A stretch of 64,000 nt of DNA from Pseudomonas sp. B21-040 (lineage in GTDB: Bacteria; Pseudomonadota; Gammaproteobacteria; Pseudomonadales; Pseudomonadaceae), in the NCBI RefSeq assembly GCF_024748695.1, contig NZ_CP087176.1, positions 861,501-925,500 on the forward strand, read 5' to 3'. Positions 10,142 to 19,723 of this stretch are shown here, piece after piece. The notes below the pieces were generated by a model. It saw nothing but the letters and a program-made list of their open reading frames with translations. It was not told the origin of the DNA and ran no database searches. Positions within the stretch are counted from its first letter, which is position 1. Every line of letters starts with the position of its first letter. Position numbers and translations under genes: made by a program.

Positions 10142-12673
10142 ATGACGCAAGTCACGGTGAAACAACTGGCCGATGAGGTCAAAACACCGGTAGAGCGCCT
10201 GTTGCAGCAGATGCGTGAGGCAGGTCTGCCGCACACCGCCGCCGAAGAAAGTGTGACTGACAGTGAGAAGCAATCGTTGCTGACTCACTTGAAAAGCAGC
10301 CACAAGGCGAAAGTGGAAGAACCACGCAAGATCACGCTGCAGCGTAAAACCACCAGCACCCTGCGTGTTGCTGGCAGCAAAAGCATCAGCGTTGAAGTCC
10401 GCAAAAAGAAAGTTTTCGTACAGCGCAGCCCGGAAGAAATCGAAGCCGAGCGCAAACGCGAACTGGATGAACGTCGCGCAGTAGAAAATGCTGCCCGTCA
10501 GAAGGCTGAAGAAGAAGCCAAGCGTCGCGCCGAAGAAGAAGCGCGTCGCCAGCCTGCTGCTGCGCAAAACGGTTCGACTGACGCTGTTGCAGCGCCTGCT
10601 GCAGTTGCTGAACCTGTGCGTGAAAGCGCGCCGGTTGTAGCGGCTGCACCAGCACCGTCTGCTGACGTTCGCAACAAGCAGAACGAACAGCGCCGTCCGG
10701 ACAAACCACGTGCCGACGATAACAATCGTCGCAGCGGCGGTGGTGATGGCGAGCGCAAAAACGCTCCGCATCGTGCTTCGGTCAAAGAGAAAGCGCCTGC
10801 GCCACGTGTTGCGCCACGTACTACCGACGAAGAAAGCGATGGCTTCCGTCGTGGTGGTCGCGGCAAGGCCAAGCTGAAGAAACGCAACGCCCACGGTTTC
10901 CAGAGCCCAACCGGCCCTGTCGTGCGTGATGTGCAGATTGGCGAGACCATCACTGTTGGCGATCTCGCCAATCAGATGTCGGTCAAGGCTGCTGAAATCA
11001 TCAAGTTCATGTTCAAACTGGGTACTCCAGCGACCATCAACCAGGTGCTTGATCAGGAAACTGCTCAGCTGGTAGCCGAAGAACTGGGCCACAAAGTGAC
11101 CCTGGTCAGCGACACCGCCCTGGAAGATTCCCTGGCCGAGTCCCTGAAGTTTGAAGGTGAGACGTTCTCCCGTGCACCGGTTGTGACCGTCATGGGCCAC
11201 GTTGACCACGGTAAAACCTCGCTGCTCGACTACATCCGTCGTGCGAAGGTAGCTGCTGGCGAAGCCGGCGGTATCACCCAGCACATCGGTGCGTACCACG
11301 TTGAAACTGATCGCGGCATGGTCACTTTCCTCGACACCCCGGGTCACGCCGCGTTTACCGCAATGCGTGCCCGTGGTGCCAAGGCGACCGACATCGTGAT
11401 CCTGGTGGTTGCAGCGGACGACGGCGTGATGCCGCAGACCATTGAAGCCGTTCAGCACGCCAAGGCTGCCGGTGTTCCACTGGTTGTTGCAGTGAACAAA
11501 ATCGACAAGCCGGGCGCTGATCTCGATCGCATCCGTAGCGAGCTGTCGGTTCACGGCGTGACCTCGGAAGAGTGGGGCGGCGACACCCCGTTCGTATCGG
11601 TTTCGGCGAAAGTCGGTACTGGTGTGGACGAGTTGCTCGAAGCTGTTCTGCTGCAAGCCGAAGTTCTGGAACTGAAAGCGACTCCATCGGCTCCTGGCCG
11701 TGGCGTCGTGGTTGAATCGCGTCTCGACAAAGGTCGTGGCCCGGTTGCAACCGTTCTGGTTCAAGACGGTACCCTGCGCCAAGGCGACATGGTGCTGGTC
11801 GGTTCGAACTACGGCCGTGTACGTGCCATGCTCGACGAGAACGGCAAGCCGATCAAAGAAGCCGGTCCTTCCATCCCTGTCGAGATCCTCGGCCTGGACG
11901 GTACCCCGGACGCTGGCGATGAGATGAGCGTGCTGTCGGACGAGAAGAAAGCCCGTGAAGTGGCTCTGTTCCGTCAAGGCAAGTTCCGCGAAGTCAAGCT
12001 GGCCCGTGCTCACGCCGGCAAGCTTGAAAACATCTTCGAAAACATGGGTCAGGCAGAGAAGAAGACGCTCAACATCGTCCTCAAATCCGACGTCCGTGGT
12101 TCGCTGGAAGCGTTGAACGGTGCCTTGAACGGCCTGGGTAACGACGAAGTGCAAGTGCGTGTTGTTGGTGGCGGCGTGGGTGGTATCACCGAGTCCGACG
12201 CTAACCTGGCACTGGCCTCCAACGCTGTATTGTTCGGCTTCAACGTGCGTGCCGATGCTGGCGCTCGCAAGATCGTCGAGCAGGAAGGTCTGGATATGCG
12301 TTACTACAACGTGATCTACGACATCATTGAAGACGTCAAGAAAGCCCTCACCGGTATGCTGGGCAGCGATGTTCGCGAGAACATCCTGGGTACTGCTGAA
12401 GTGCGTGACGTGTTCCGTTCGCCGAAGTTTGGCGCGATCGCCGGTTGCATGGTTATCGAAGGTGTTGTTCACCGTAACCGTCCAATCCGTGTACTGCGTG
12501 AAGACATCGTTATCTTCGAAGGCGAGCTGGAATCCCTGCGCCGCTTCAAGGATGACGCTTCCGAAGTACGTGCCGGCATGGAATGCGGTATCGGCGTGAA
12601 GAGCTACAACGACGTCAAAGTCGGTGACAAGATCGAAGTCTTCGAGAAGGTTCAGGTTGCTCGCAGCCTCTAA
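10142..12673 (+). CDS. infB: Translation initiation factor IF-2
   Basis: GTPase that brings fMet-tRNA to the 30S subunit and drives subunit joining. 843 residues. The N-terminal IF2-N helical domain (1-50) is followed by a charged, Ala/Glu/Arg-rich linker (about 95-260, low complexity). A second IF2-N repeat (about 268-320) precedes the G domain with GHVDHGKT at 352-359, DTPGHAAF and NKIDKPGAD. Domains II-IV with the fMet-tRNA-binding C2 domain end the protein. An internal start giving a shorter IF2 isoform, known in E. coli, cannot be decided from sequence. The gene begins after a GAGGAGAG site. Confidence 0.97.
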   Translation: MTQVTVKQLADEVKTPVERLLQQMREAGLPHTAAEESVTDSEKQSLLTHLKSSHKAKVEEPRKITLQRKTTSTLRVAGSKSISVEVRKKKVFVQRSPEEIEAERKRELDERRAVENAARQKAEEEAKRRAEEEARRQPAAAQNGSTDAVAAPAAVAEPVRESAPVVAAAPAPSADVRNKQNEQRRPDKPRADDNNRRSGGGDGERKNAPHRASVKEKAPAPRVAPRTTDEESDGFRRGGRGKAKLKKRNAHGFQSPTGPVVRDVQIGETITVGDLANQMSVKAAEIIKFMFKLGTPATINQVLDQETAQLVAEELGHKVTLVSDTALEDSLAESLKFEGETFSRAPVVTVMGHVDHGKTSLLDYIRRAKVAAGEAGGITQHIGAYHVETDRGMVTFLDTPGHAAFTAMRARGAKATDIVILVVAADDGVMPQTIEAVQHAKAAGVPLVVAVNKIDKPGADLDRIRSELSVHGVTSEEWGGDTPFVSVSAKVGTGVDELLEAVLLQAEVLELKATPSAPGRGVVVESRLDKGRGPVATVLVQDGTLRQGDMVLVGSNYGRVRAMLDENGKPIKEAGPSIPVEILGLDGTPDAGDEMSVLSDEKKAREVALFRQGKFREVKLARAHAGKLENIFENMGQAEKKTLNIVLKSDVRGSLEALNGALNGLGNDEVQVRVVGGGVGGITESDANLALASNAVLFGFNVRADAGARKIVEQEGLDMRYYNVIYDIIEDVKKALTGMLGSDVRENILGTAEVRDVFRSPKFGAIAGCMVIEGVVHRNRPIRVLREDIVIFEGELESLRRFKDDASEVRAGMECGIGVKSYNDVKVGDKIEVFEKVQVARSL

Positions 12674-12744
12674 CTCGCGCACTTCAAGGGCCACGTCGAG
12701 CCGCCGCATGCAGATGCGCGGCGCAGCGTCAGGACTCTAAACGC

Positions 12745-12780
12745 AACGCCCGGTCTGGCTTTTGTCAGGCCGGGCGTTTG
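12745..12780 (+). terminator. GC-rich hairpin between infB and rbfA
   Basis: AACGCCCGG (12745-12753) pairs with CCGGGCGTT (12770-12778), with a weak CTG/CAG pairing inside the loop. The T-tail is only TTTG, so partial termination or RNA processing is more likely than full stop of the operon. Confidence 0.5.
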
Positions 12781-12832
12781 CCGCTTTCAGACCCCTCGGG
12801 TTTCACCGTGGGGCAGTAACAGGTAACAAGAC

Positions 12833-13234
12833 ATGGCAAAAGAATACAGCCGTACCCAACGTATCGGCGATCAGATGCAGCGTGAGCTGGCACAACTGAT
12901 CCGTCGTGAAGTCAAAGACCCGCGCGTCGGGCTGGTCACCATTACCGCTGTTGAGGTCAGCCGTGACGTCGGTCACGCCAAGATCTTCATCACCGTGATG
13001 GGGCAGGACAACGCCGAAGACATCGCACAAAGCATCAAGGTGCTCAACTCCGCCGCTGGTTTCCTGCGTATGCAGTTGGCCCGCGAAATGAAGTTGCGCA
13101 GCGTTCCTCAGCTGCACTTCCACTACGACGAAAGCGTCGTGCGTGGTGCGCACCTGTCGGCCCTGATCGAGCGAGCGGTGGCTGAAGACAATCAGCACCC
13201 GGTAGCCGCTGAACCCGAAGACGCCAAGGAGTAA
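12833..13234 (+). CDS. rbfA: Ribosome-binding factor A
   Basis: Cold-adaptation 30S maturation factor that acts on the 16S 5' helix. 133 residues, a single KH-type domain beginning [20 protein letters not shown]. The conserved [12 protein letters not shown] and a C-terminal RVRRVPQLHF-like segment ([16 protein letters not shown]) are visible. The last 20 residues are acidic and variable. truB starts 3 bp after the stop. Complete and ordinary. Confidence 0.96.
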   Translation: MAKEYSRTQRIGDQMQRELAQLIRREVKDPRVGLVTITAVEVSRDVGHAKIFITVMGQDNAEDIAQSIKVLNSAAGFLRMQLAREMKLRSVPQLHFHYDESVVRGAHLSALIERAVAEDNQHPVAAEPEDAKE

Positions 13235-13237
13235 TCG

Positions 13238-14155
13238 GTGGCTCAGGTCAAACGTATCCGTCGTAACGTCAGTGGCATTATCCTGCTAGACAAGCCGTTG
13301 GGGTTCACCTCAAACGCCGCGTTGCAGAAGGTTCGCTGGTTGCTCAACGCCGAGAAGGCCGGGCACACCGGCAGTCTTGATCCGCTGGCCACCGGGGTGT
13401 TGCCGTTGTGCTTCGGTGAGGCGACCAAGTTCTCGCAGTACCTGCTCGACTCCGACAAGGCTTATGAAACCCTGGCGCAATTGGGCAAAACCACCACCAC
13501 GGCCGATGCCGAGGGCGAAGTTTTGCAGGAACGCCCGGTGACCGTTGGTCGCGCCGATGTCGAAGCTGTTTTACCCGGTTTTCGTGGGCAAATCAGTCAG
13601 ATACCGCCGATGTACTCGGCGCTCAAGCGTGATGGGCAGCCGCTGTACAAGCTGGCCCGTGCTGGCGAAGTAGTGGAGCGCGAACCGCGTTCTGTTACTA
13701 TTGCGCGCTTGGATTTGCTGGCCTTTGAGGGTGATACTGCGCGGCTTGCGGTGGATTGCAGTAAAGGCACCTATATCCGCACCCTGGTGGAAGATATCGG
13801 TGAGAAACTCGGTTGTGGCGCTTACGTTGCTGAATTGCGACGTACCCAGGCCGGGCCTTTCACGCTGGCGCAGACGGTCACGCTTGAAGAGTTGGAAGCG
13901 GTACATGCCGAAGGCGGCAACGAGGCGGTTGATCGCTTCCTGATGCCATCGGACAGTGGCCTGCTGGATTGGCCGCTGTTGCAGTTCTCGGAGCACAGCT
14001 CGTTCTACTGGCTTAACGGCCAACCGGTTCGAGCCCCGGATGCACCGAAATTTGGCATGGTACGGGTACAGGATCACAACGGTCGCTTCATCGGTATCGG
14101 TGAAGTGAGCGAAGACGGGCGCATCGCGCCGCGTCGACTGATTCGGTCAGAATGA
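13238..14155 (+). CDS. truB: tRNA pseudouridine(55) synthase TruB
   Basis: Converts U55 in the T loop of tRNAs to pseudouridine and acts as a tRNA chaperone. 305 residues. Catalytic Asp48 lies in the motif [14 protein letters not shown]; the KVI-type segment [15 protein letters not shown] and the C-terminal PUA-like domain (after about 250) are present. GTG 13238 is the start: it lies 3 bp behind rbfA, with AAGGAG at the end of that gene as ribosome site. Part of the infB-rbfA-truB-rpsO-pnp run. Confidence 0.96.
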   Translation: MAQVKRIRRNVSGIILLDKPLGFTSNAALQKVRWLLNAEKAGHTGSLDPLATGVLPLCFGEATKFSQYLLDSDKAYETLAQLGKTTTTADAEGEVLQERPVTVGRADVEAVLPGFRGQISQIPPMYSALKRDGQPLYKLARAGEVVEREPRSVTIARLDLLAFEGDTARLAVDCSKGTYIRTLVEDIGEKLGCGAYVAELRRTQAGPFTLAQTVTLEELEAVHAEGGNEAVDRFLMPSDSGLLDWPLLQFSEHSSFYWLNGQPVRAPDAPKFGMVRVQDHNGRFIGIGEVSEDGRIAPRRLIRSE

Positions 14156-14205
14156 CCGGACGAGGGTGGCTGTTAACAGGCACGGTCACTACTCATTTTT
14201 AGATA

Positions 14206-14253
14206 CAGGGATTTGTCCCTGGCCTGTTGAAACTGTTTTTCTGAAACAGTTTC
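14206..14253 (+). promoter_or_regulatory. Tandem hairpins in the rpsO leader
   Basis: CAGGGA-TTTG-TCCCTG (14206-14221) is followed by a perfect 10-bp stem, GAAACTGTTT (14229-14238) with AAACAGTTTC (14244-14253). The second stem ends 6-7 bases before the AAAAGGA ribosome site. Such structures could serve S15 feedback control or RNase processing; this is inference from position. Confidence 0.5.
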
Positions 14254-14272
14254 CTGATAAAAGGATTGCCTC

Positions 14273-14542
14273 ATGGCTCTCGACGTTCAAGAAAAAGCTC
14301 AAATCGTAGCTGACTACCAGCAAGCTGTTGGTGACACTGGTTCGCCAGAAGTGCAAGTTGCACTGCTGACCCACAACATCAACAAGCTGCAAGGTCACTT
14401 CAAGGCCAACGGTAAAGATCACCACTCCCGTCGTGGTCTGATCCGCATGGTAAACCAGCGCCGTAAGCTGCTGGACTACCTGAAAGGCAAGGATCTGGGT
14501 CGTTACCAGACTCTGATCGGTCGCCTGGGTCTGCGTCGCTAA
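14273..14542 (+). CDS. rpsO: 30S ribosomal protein S15
   Basis: Primary 16S rRNA-binding protein of the small-subunit platform. 89 residues, exact family size. It has the helical core [20 protein letters not shown] and the rRNA-contacting segment [20 protein letters not shown], ending in a GLRR tail. Start ATG has AAAAGGATTGCC upstream. It is followed by pnp as in most Gammaproteobacteria. Confidence 0.98.
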   Translation: MALDVQEKAQIVADYQQAVGDTGSPEVQVALLTHNINKLQGHFKANGKDHHSRRGLIRMVNQRRKLLDYLKGKDLGRYQTLIGRLGLRR

Positions 14543-14567
14543 TAAGCGATTGCGCTAGAGGTTGGTT

Positions 14568-14609
14568 GTCTGCCGTGCGTCAGGGGTTTCCCGCTGGCGC
14601 ATGGCAGGC
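14568..14609 (+). promoter_or_regulatory. Long hairpin in the pnp leader, likely RNase III site
   Basis: The arm at 14568-14582 pairs with 14595-14609 in about 15 consecutive pairs (three G:U), capped by GGG/CCC around a GTTT loop. It is 128 bp upstream of the pnp start and 26 bp after rpsO. In E. coli an RNase III cut in such a stem starts PNPase autoregulation; the same role is inferred here. Confidence 0.65.
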
Positions 14610-14736
14610 TCCCAGCCTCAAGTTTTATCTGGATATACGTTTTACCCTGGACAGGCGTTGGGCCGACTCCCGACATTGCCCAAGAATTTCGCAAGAAGAC
14701 AAGTTCCCCAAGAGCCACAAAAGAAGGTAGGACACC

Positions 14737-16842
14737 GTGAACCCGGTAATCAAAAAATTCCAGTTCGGTCAGTCGACCGTTACCCTCGAGACTGGCCGTA
14801 TCGCCCGTCAGGCCTCCGGCGCAGTATTGGTCACCGTTGACGACGACGTCAGCGTATTGGTGACTGTCGTTGGTGCCAAGCAAGCCGATCCAGGCAAGGG
14901 CTTCTTCCCTCTGTCCGTTCACTACCAGGAAAAGACTTACGCTGCCGGTAAGATCCCTGGCGGTTTCTTCAAGCGCGAAGGCCGTCCTTCCGAGAAAGAA
15001 ACCCTGACTTCCCGACTGATCGACCGTCCGATCCGTCCGCTGTTCCCAGAAGGCTTCATGAACGAAGTGCAGGTCGTCTGCACCGTCGTTTCCACCAGCA
15101 AGAAGACCGATCCGGACATCGCTGCGATGATCGGTACTTCGGCTGCCCTGGCCATCTCCGGCATTCCTTTCGATGGCCCGATCGGCGCTGCCCGCGTTGC
15201 GTTCCATGAAAGCACCGGTTACCTGCTGAACCCGACTTACGAACAACAGAAAGCTTCGAGCCTGGACATGGTCGTTGCCGGTACTTCGGAAGCCGTATTG
15301 ATGGTTGAATCGGAAGCCAAAGAGCTGACCGAAGACCAGATGCTGGGCGCGGTACTGTTTGCTCACGACGAGTTCCAGGTTGTGATCAACGCTGTCAAAG
15401 AACTGGCCGCTGAAGCTGCCAAGCCGACCTGGACCTGGGCTCCACAGCCTGAAGCCACCGCACTGCTGGGCGCTATCCGTGCCGAGTTCGGCGACGCGAT
15501 CTCCCAGGCTTACACCATCACCATCAAGGCCGACCGTTACGCTCGCCTGGGTGAGCTGAAAGACCAGGTTGTTGCCAAGCTGTCCGGTGAAGAAGGCCAA
15601 CCTTCCTCCAGCGAAGTCAAAGCGGCTTTCGGCGAAATCGAATACCGCACCGTTCGCGAAAACATCGTTAACGGCAAGCCACGTATCGACGGCCGCGACA
15701 CCAAGACCGTACGTCCGTTGAACATCGAAGTCGGTGTTCTGCCTAAGACCCACGGTTCGGCTTTGTTTACCCGTGGCGAAACCCAGGCTCTGGTTGTTGC
15801 AACACTGGGCACCGCCCGTGACGCACAACTGCTGGATACCTTGGAAGGCGAGAAAAAAGACCCGTTCATGCTGCACTACAACTTCCCTCCATTCTCGGTA
15901 GGTGAGTGTGGTCGCATGGGTGGCGCTGGTCGTCGCGAAATCGGTCACGGCCGTCTGGCCCGTCGTTCGATTGCAGCCATGCTGCCTGCCGCTGACGTGT
16001 TCCCGTACACCATTCGTGTTGTGTCGGAAATCACCGAGTCCAACGGTTCGAGCTCGATGGCTTCCGTTTGCGGCGCTTCCCTGGCCCTGATGGACGCTGG
16101 CGTTCCGATGAAGGCACCGGTTGCCGGTATCGCGATGGGTCTGGTTAAAGAAGGCGAGAAATTCGCCATCCTGACCGACATCCTGGGTGACGAAGACCAC
16201 CTCGGCGACATGGACTTCAAAGTAGCCGGTACCGCCAAGGGTGTTACCGCGCTGCAGATGGACATCAAGATCAAAGGCATCACCGAAGAAATCATGGAGA
16301 TCGCTCTGGGCCAAGCCCTGGAAGCGCGCCTGAACATCCTCGGTCAGATGAACCAGATCATTGGCCAGTCGCGTACCGAACTGTCGGAAAACGCTCCGAC
16401 CATGATCGCGATGAAAATCGACACCGACAAAATCCGTGATGTCATCGGTAAAGGCGGCGCGACCATTCGTGCGATCTGTGAAGAGACCAAGGCTTCGATC
16501 GACATCGAAGACGACGGCTCGATCAAGATCTTCGGCGAAACCAAGGAAGCGGCTGAGGCGGCACGCCAGCGCGTTCTGGGTATCACCGCTGAAGCTGAAA
16601 TCGGCAAGATCTACGTCGGTAAGGTTGAGCGCATCGTCGACTTCGGCGCATTCGTCAACATCCTGCCAGGCAAGGACGGTCTGGTTCACATCTCGATGCT
16701 GAGCGACGCTCGCGTTGAGAAAGTGACCGACATCCTGAAAGAAGGCCAGGAAGTGGAAGTACTGGTACTGGACGTGGACAACCGCGGCCGTATCAAGCTG
16801 TCCATCAAAGACGTAGCAGCAGCCAAGGCTTCGGGCGTTTAA
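14737..16842 (+). CDS. pnp: Polyribonucleotide nucleotidyltransferase (PNPase)
   Basis: Phosphorolytic 3'-5' exoribonuclease and degradosome component. 701 residues. Two RNase PH-like domains (about 1-215 and 310-540) are joined by an all-helical segment. The second carries the phosphate/catalytic motif [18 protein letters not shown] and an acidic [18 protein letters not shown] segment. A KH domain (about 555-615, IGKGGATIR) and an S1 domain (620-690) end it. The GTG start follows AGAAGGTAGGACACC. The leader hairpin at 14568-14609 suggests autoregulation. Confidence 0.97.
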   Translation: MNPVIKKFQFGQSTVTLETGRIARQASGAVLVTVDDDVSVLVTVVGAKQADPGKGFFPLSVHYQEKTYAAGKIPGGFFKREGRPSEKETLTSRLIDRPIRPLFPEGFMNEVQVVCTVVSTSKKTDPDIAAMIGTSAALAISGIPFDGPIGAARVAFHESTGYLLNPTYEQQKASSLDMVVAGTSEAVLMVESEAKELTEDQMLGAVLFAHDEFQVVINAVKELAAEAAKPTWTWAPQPEATALLGAIRAEFGDAISQAYTITIKADRYARLGELKDQVVAKLSGEEGQPSSSEVKAAFGEIEYRTVRENIVNGKPRIDGRDTKTVRPLNIEVGVLPKTHGSALFTRGETQALVVATLGTARDAQLLDTLEGEKKDPFMLHYNFPPFSVGECGRMGGAGRREIGHGRLARRSIAAMLPAADVFPYTIRVVSEITESNGSSSMASVCGASLALMDAGVPMKAPVAGIAMGLVKEGEKFAILTDILGDEDHLGDMDFKVAGTAKGVTALQMDIKIKGITEEIMEIALGQALEARLNILGQMNQIIGQSRTELSENAPTMIAMKIDTDKIRDVIGKGGATIRAICEETKASIDIEDDGSIKIFGETKEAAEAARQRVLGITAEAEIGKIYVGKVERIVDFGAFVNILPGKDGLVHISMLSDARVEKVTDILKEGQEVEVLVLDVDNRGRIKLSIKDVAAAKASGV

Positions 16843-16867
16843 TCAGCCCAACTCCTTAGTGTAATAA

Positions 16868-16903
16868 AATGCCCCGCCGTGCAAACGGCGGGGCATTTTT
16901 TTG
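16868..16903 (+). terminator. Terminator of the rpsO-pnp operon
   Basis: AATGCCCCGCCGT (16868-16880), loop GCAA, ACGGCGGGGCATT (16885-16897), then TTTTT. A strong 13-bp stem placed 25 bp after pnp. Confidence 0.92.
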
Positions 16904-16971
16904 TCTGTTGAAATGACTGTGGCGAGCCTCAAGTTGCCGGACCTTGCGACCGGTGCTAGGTTTAGCCCACC

Positions 16972-17047
16972 GCCCGTGTAGCTCAGCCGGTAGAGCAGCG
17001 CACTCGTAACGCGAAGGTCGCAGGTTCGATTCCTGTCTCGGGCACCA
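16972..17047 (+). tRNA. tRNA-Thr (anticodon CGT)
   Basis: A 76-nt tRNA with encoded CCA. Acceptor GCCCGTG pairs with the 3' strand ending TCGGGC, discriminator A. The anticodon loop is CTCGTAA, giving CGT for ACG. The base pair closing the anticodon loop (31-39) is A-C rather than A-T, the only mismatch noted there besides the usual 27-43. A weak promoter (TTGCCG at 16934, TAGGTT at 16957) precedes it. Complete otherwise. Confidence 0.95.
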
Positions 17048-17056
17048 TTCCCCCGT

Positions 17057-17962
17057 TTATTTCACCTTTCTGCTCAGATCATCCACCTCGCGTTTGAGCT
17101 GATTCAGTTGATTGTCTTGATCGCTGACTTCCCGCTTCAGGCTGGACAGGTCGCTGGAGCTTGAGCTGGAACTCGATCCAGCACTGCGCTTGAGGTCTTC
17201 GACCTGGCTGGCGAGTCTTTTGAGGTCATTATCCTGTTCGTCGACTGAGCGCTTGAGACTGGCCACTTCGCTGGAACTGGAACTGGAACTGGAGCTCGAA
17301 CTGCTGCTGCGTTTGAGGTCGTCCATCTGACTGGCGAGCTTTTTCAGGTTGTTATCCTGCTCGCTGACGTTGCGTTTGAGATCAGAAACTTCGCTGGAGC
17401 TAGAGCTGGAACTCTGGCCACTGTTGCGCTTGAGCTCGTCCAACTGCTTGGCCATGGCGACCAGGCCGTTTTGCTGTTCGCTGACGGTACGCTTGAGGTC
17501 CGTCATTTCGCTGGTGTTGGTGCTGGAGCTCGAACCGCTGTTGCGTTTGAGTTCGTCCATTGCCTTGGCGAGATTTTTCAGGCCGGTTTCGTGTTCGCCG
17601 AGGGTACGCTTGAGGTTGGTCACTTCGCTGGCGTTGGAGCTGGAACTGGAGCCGTTGTTACGCTTGAGCTCTTCGATGAGGCGCGCTTGTTCACTGACGG
17701 TTTTCTTCAGCTCTTCCAGATCAGCCGTATTGGTTTTTATGGTTCTTTGTAATTTCTCCACATCCTCGGTACTGACGCTGGATCTGACCATCACGTCTTT
17801 GCCGTAATAGTTGTGGAAAGCGAGAAATTTATCGGAAGTCGAAGCGCTGTCGGTGTTGTACTCCAAGGCTTGAGCGGTATTTGACAGCGCCAGGCTGCCA
17901 AGAAGAAGGGCAGCCGTGCCAGCAGAGAGAAGGGCAGACGAACATTTGGTAAGACCGGACAT
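17057..17962 (-). CDS. Exported coiled-coil repeat protein with serine-tract linkers, unrecognised
   Basis: 301 residues from ATG 17962; an in-frame ATG 12 codons upstream would place extra polar residues before the signal. Residues 1-32 look like a Sec signal peptide (SSALLSAGTAALLLGSLAL ... TAQA), so the product is periplasmic or outside. After a short unique part (LEYNTDSASTSDKFLAFHNYYG) come six units of about 37 residues. Each is a two-heptad-plus coiled coil of the form SEVxxLKRxVSEQDNxLKxLASQxDDLKR ended by 5 to 14 serines. The serines use mixed TCN/AGY codons, with a TCCAGT repeat in unit 4. I do not recognise a family; an Lpp-like or surface-fibre role would be guesswork. Convergent with tRNA-Thr. 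Confidence 0.85.
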   Translation of the reverse strand: MSGLTKCSSALLSAGTAALLLGSLALSNTAQALEYNTDSASTSDKFLAFHNYYGKDVMVRSSVSTEDVEKLQRTIKTNTADLEELKKTVSEQARLIEELKRNNGSSSSSNASEVTNLKRTLGEHETGLKNLAKAMDELKRNSGSSSSTNTSEMTDLKRTVSEQQNGLVAMAKQLDELKRNSGQSSSSSSSEVSDLKRNVSEQDNNLKKLASQMDDLKRSSSSSSSSSSSSSEVASLKRSVDEQDNDLKRLASQVEDLKRSAGSSSSSSSSDLSSLKREVSDQDNQLNQLKREVDDLSRKVK

Positions 17963-18104
17963 CACTAGGGTTCCTTGTGAAGTGCTTATATGGCACATCG
18001 CTATGACTTTACCTTTTACGTGTTGTTCCTGCGACGCGAGACAAAATTTTCAGAAAGGTTCCTCCAGTCTTTTTTTGTAGATTTGATGTAAAAGTCCATA
18101 TAAA

Positions 18105-18216
18105 TCGGCAAGCAAACGTCCTATATTCGAAGCTTGCACAAGCACCGCTTTGCAGTTTTCAGATGATCCCCGAATGGTTCTGAAGGCCAGATAAACCGGG
18201 CTTCAACCGGTTTTTT
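18105..18216 (+). ncRNA. Candidate small RNA or attenuated leader upstream of the 18279 gene
   Basis: A rho-independent terminator (AAACCGG 18193-18199, loop GCTTCAA, CCGGTTT 18207-18213, T-run to 18216) stands on the + strand. No gene precedes it on that strand; the previous gene runs the other way from 17962. Upstream are a GCTTG-CA-CAAGC stem and a TTCAGA...TCTGAA stem, and a possible promoter TTGTAG-18-TATAAA (18075-18104). I infer a transcript of about 105 nt. It may be a free sRNA or the leader of the gene 63 bp downstream. The 5' end is uncertain. Between 17963 and 18074 I see only the promoter region of the coiled-coil gene. Confidence 0.5.
18193..18216 (+). terminator. Orphan terminator ending the candidate sRNA
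   Basis: Seven-bp stem AAACCGG/CCGGTTT with six T at 18211-18216; nothing coding lies upstream on this strand. Confidence 0.75.
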
Positions 18217-18278
18217 GCGTCAGAGAGATCCTTGATGATCCAGATCCATCTTCCATTCCCCAGATCAGCGAGAACGAC

Positions 18279-18584
18279 ATGACCGTTAAAGAATTGACCC
18301 AGGAAGCCAGGCACGCAGAAGCGCTGAAGAAGTACGTGCTGGACGCGCCTGAATTGATGGACGAAATCAAAGACCTGCCCGCCGATGATCAGAAAGACCA
18401 GATCCAGTGGGCGTTCGAGGACGAGGCCGAGGCCCAGGGCTTGCAGCCGTGGGAATTGACGCTCAAGTACACTTCGACCCCGGAAGAGTACGAGGCTGCA
18501 CGCCTGGCACTGCACAAGGAGGCGGCCGAGGTGTTGGGCGTTGAGTGGGAAGAGTACTGCGAGATGAACAATCTGGTGGTCTGA
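18279..18584 (+). CDS. Small acidic conserved protein, possibly DUF6388 family
   Basis: 101 residues, very rich in Glu, Asp and Leu, no signal peptide or membrane segment, so cytosolic. It opens MTVKELTQEARHAEALKKY. Helical throughout, with the segment TSTPEEYEAARLALHKEAAE and a C-terminal LGVEWEEYCEMNNL. I think it belongs to the small Pseudomonas family DUF6388 but this is from memory of its shape, not a search. No function is known. It is preceded by the orphan terminator at 18193-18216, which could attenuate it, and followed by a bidirectional terminator. Confidence 0.8.
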   Translation: MTVKELTQEARHAEALKKYVLDAPELMDEIKDLPADDQKDQIQWAFEDEAEAQGLQPWELTLKYTSTPEEYEAARLALHKEAAEVLGVEWEEYCEMNNLVV

Positions 18585-18585
18585 C

Positions 18586-18618
18586 AAAAACGCCAGCCTG
18601 AACAAGGCTGGCGTTTTT
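18586..18618. terminator. Bidirectional terminator between the 18279 gene and nadC
   Basis: AACGCCAGCC (18589-18598), loop TGAACAA, GGCTGGCGTT (18606-18615), with A-run before and T-run after, so it serves both convergent genes. Confidence 0.9.
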
Positions 18619-18635
18619 CGTTCTACAAGGCTCGA

Positions 18636-19484
18636 TCAGAGGCTTAACCGCATCGACAGATCGACAGCCTTCACGTCCTTGGTCATCGCGCCAATCGAGA
18701 TGTAATCCACCCCGGTTTCGGCGATGGGCAGCAGCGTGCTTTCGTTGATCCCGCCACTGGCTTCCAGTTTTGCCTTGCCTGCGTTCAGACGCACGGCTTC
18801 GCGCATGTCATCCAGGCTCAATTCATCGAGCATGATGATGTCGGCACCCGCCGCCAGCGCTTCTTTGAGCTCATCCAGGCTTTCCACTTCGATCTCCACC
18901 GGTTTACCCGGTGCAATCTTGTGGGCGGCGTTAATGGCTTCCGGGATGCCACCGCTGGCAGCGATATGGTTTTCCTTGATCAGGAAGGCGTCGTAAAGGC
19001 CGATACGATGGTTATGGCAACCGCCGCAGGTGACGGCGTACTTTTGCGCCAGACGCAAGCCAGGCAGGGTTTTTCGGGTGTCGAGCAGCTTCACTTGAGT
19101 ATTGGCGACAAAGTCCGCCAGGTATTGCGCACGCGTGGCCACGCCCGACAGCATTTGCAGGAAGTTCAGCGCGCTGCGTTCGCCGGTGAGCAGTGAGCGC
19201 GCCGGACCTTCCAGGTGGAACAGAATCTGATTGGGTATTACCCGCTCGCCATCCTTGACCTGCCAATGCACCGCAACCCGCGGGTCCAGTTGCCGGAACA
19301 CAGCATCGACCCACGCCGTGCCGGCAATGACGGCGGCATCACGGGTGATGATGGTGGCTTTTGCCAGGCGCTCGGCCGGGATCAACTGCGCGGTGATATC
19401 GCCGCTGCCGATGTCTTCACGCAACGCACGGCGTACGTTGGCTTCGATTTCGGCAGTCAAATCGGCGAGGCGTAGATTCGGCAT
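18636..19484 (-). CDS. nadC: Nicotinate-nucleotide pyrophosphorylase (quinolinate phosphoribosyltransferase)
   Basis: Makes nicotinate mononucleotide from quinolinate and PRPP in de novo NAD synthesis. 282 residues from ATG 19484 ([21 protein letters not shown]); upstream in-frame codons add a non-family extension. Family motifs: [10 protein letters not shown] near the start, [30 protein letters not shown], the [10 protein letters not shown] segment and LEASGGI near the end. Transcribed leftward, divergent from ampD with about 240 bp between them. nadC next to ampDE is the Pseudomonas arrangement. Confidence 0.96.
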   Translation of the reverse strand: MPNLRLADLTAEIEANVRRALREDIGSGDITAQLIPAERLAKATIITRDAAVIAGTAWVDAVFRQLDPRVAVHWQVKDGERVIPNQILFHLEGPARSLLTGERSALNFLQMLSGVATRAQYLADFVANTQVKLLDTRKTLPGLRLAQKYAVTCGGCHNHRIGLYDAFLIKENHIAASGGIPEAINAAHKIAPGKPVEIEVESLDELKEALAAGADIIMLDELSLDDMREAVRLNAGKAKLEASGGINESTLLPIAETGVDYISIGAMTKDVKAVDLSMRLSL

Positions 19485-19723
19485 AACGGACTCCACAAAC
19501 AAAGTGCCCCGATTATAGGGCCATGGCACGAATCAACCCAAGGTGTCCGAGGTGTTCCGTTGACGCTGAGGGCTGCAATTGGTCGATTCGCTGGCTAAGT
19601 CGATGCCCGCCTGCAGCGTCTATTTCAGTGCGAAGCGCCGACTCAATGGCGGCAAGTGATCGCGTCCCGAGGGGCTATCGCGGCATACTGAGCGCCAACA
19701 CAGACTTCGTTGAAGGAACCTGT

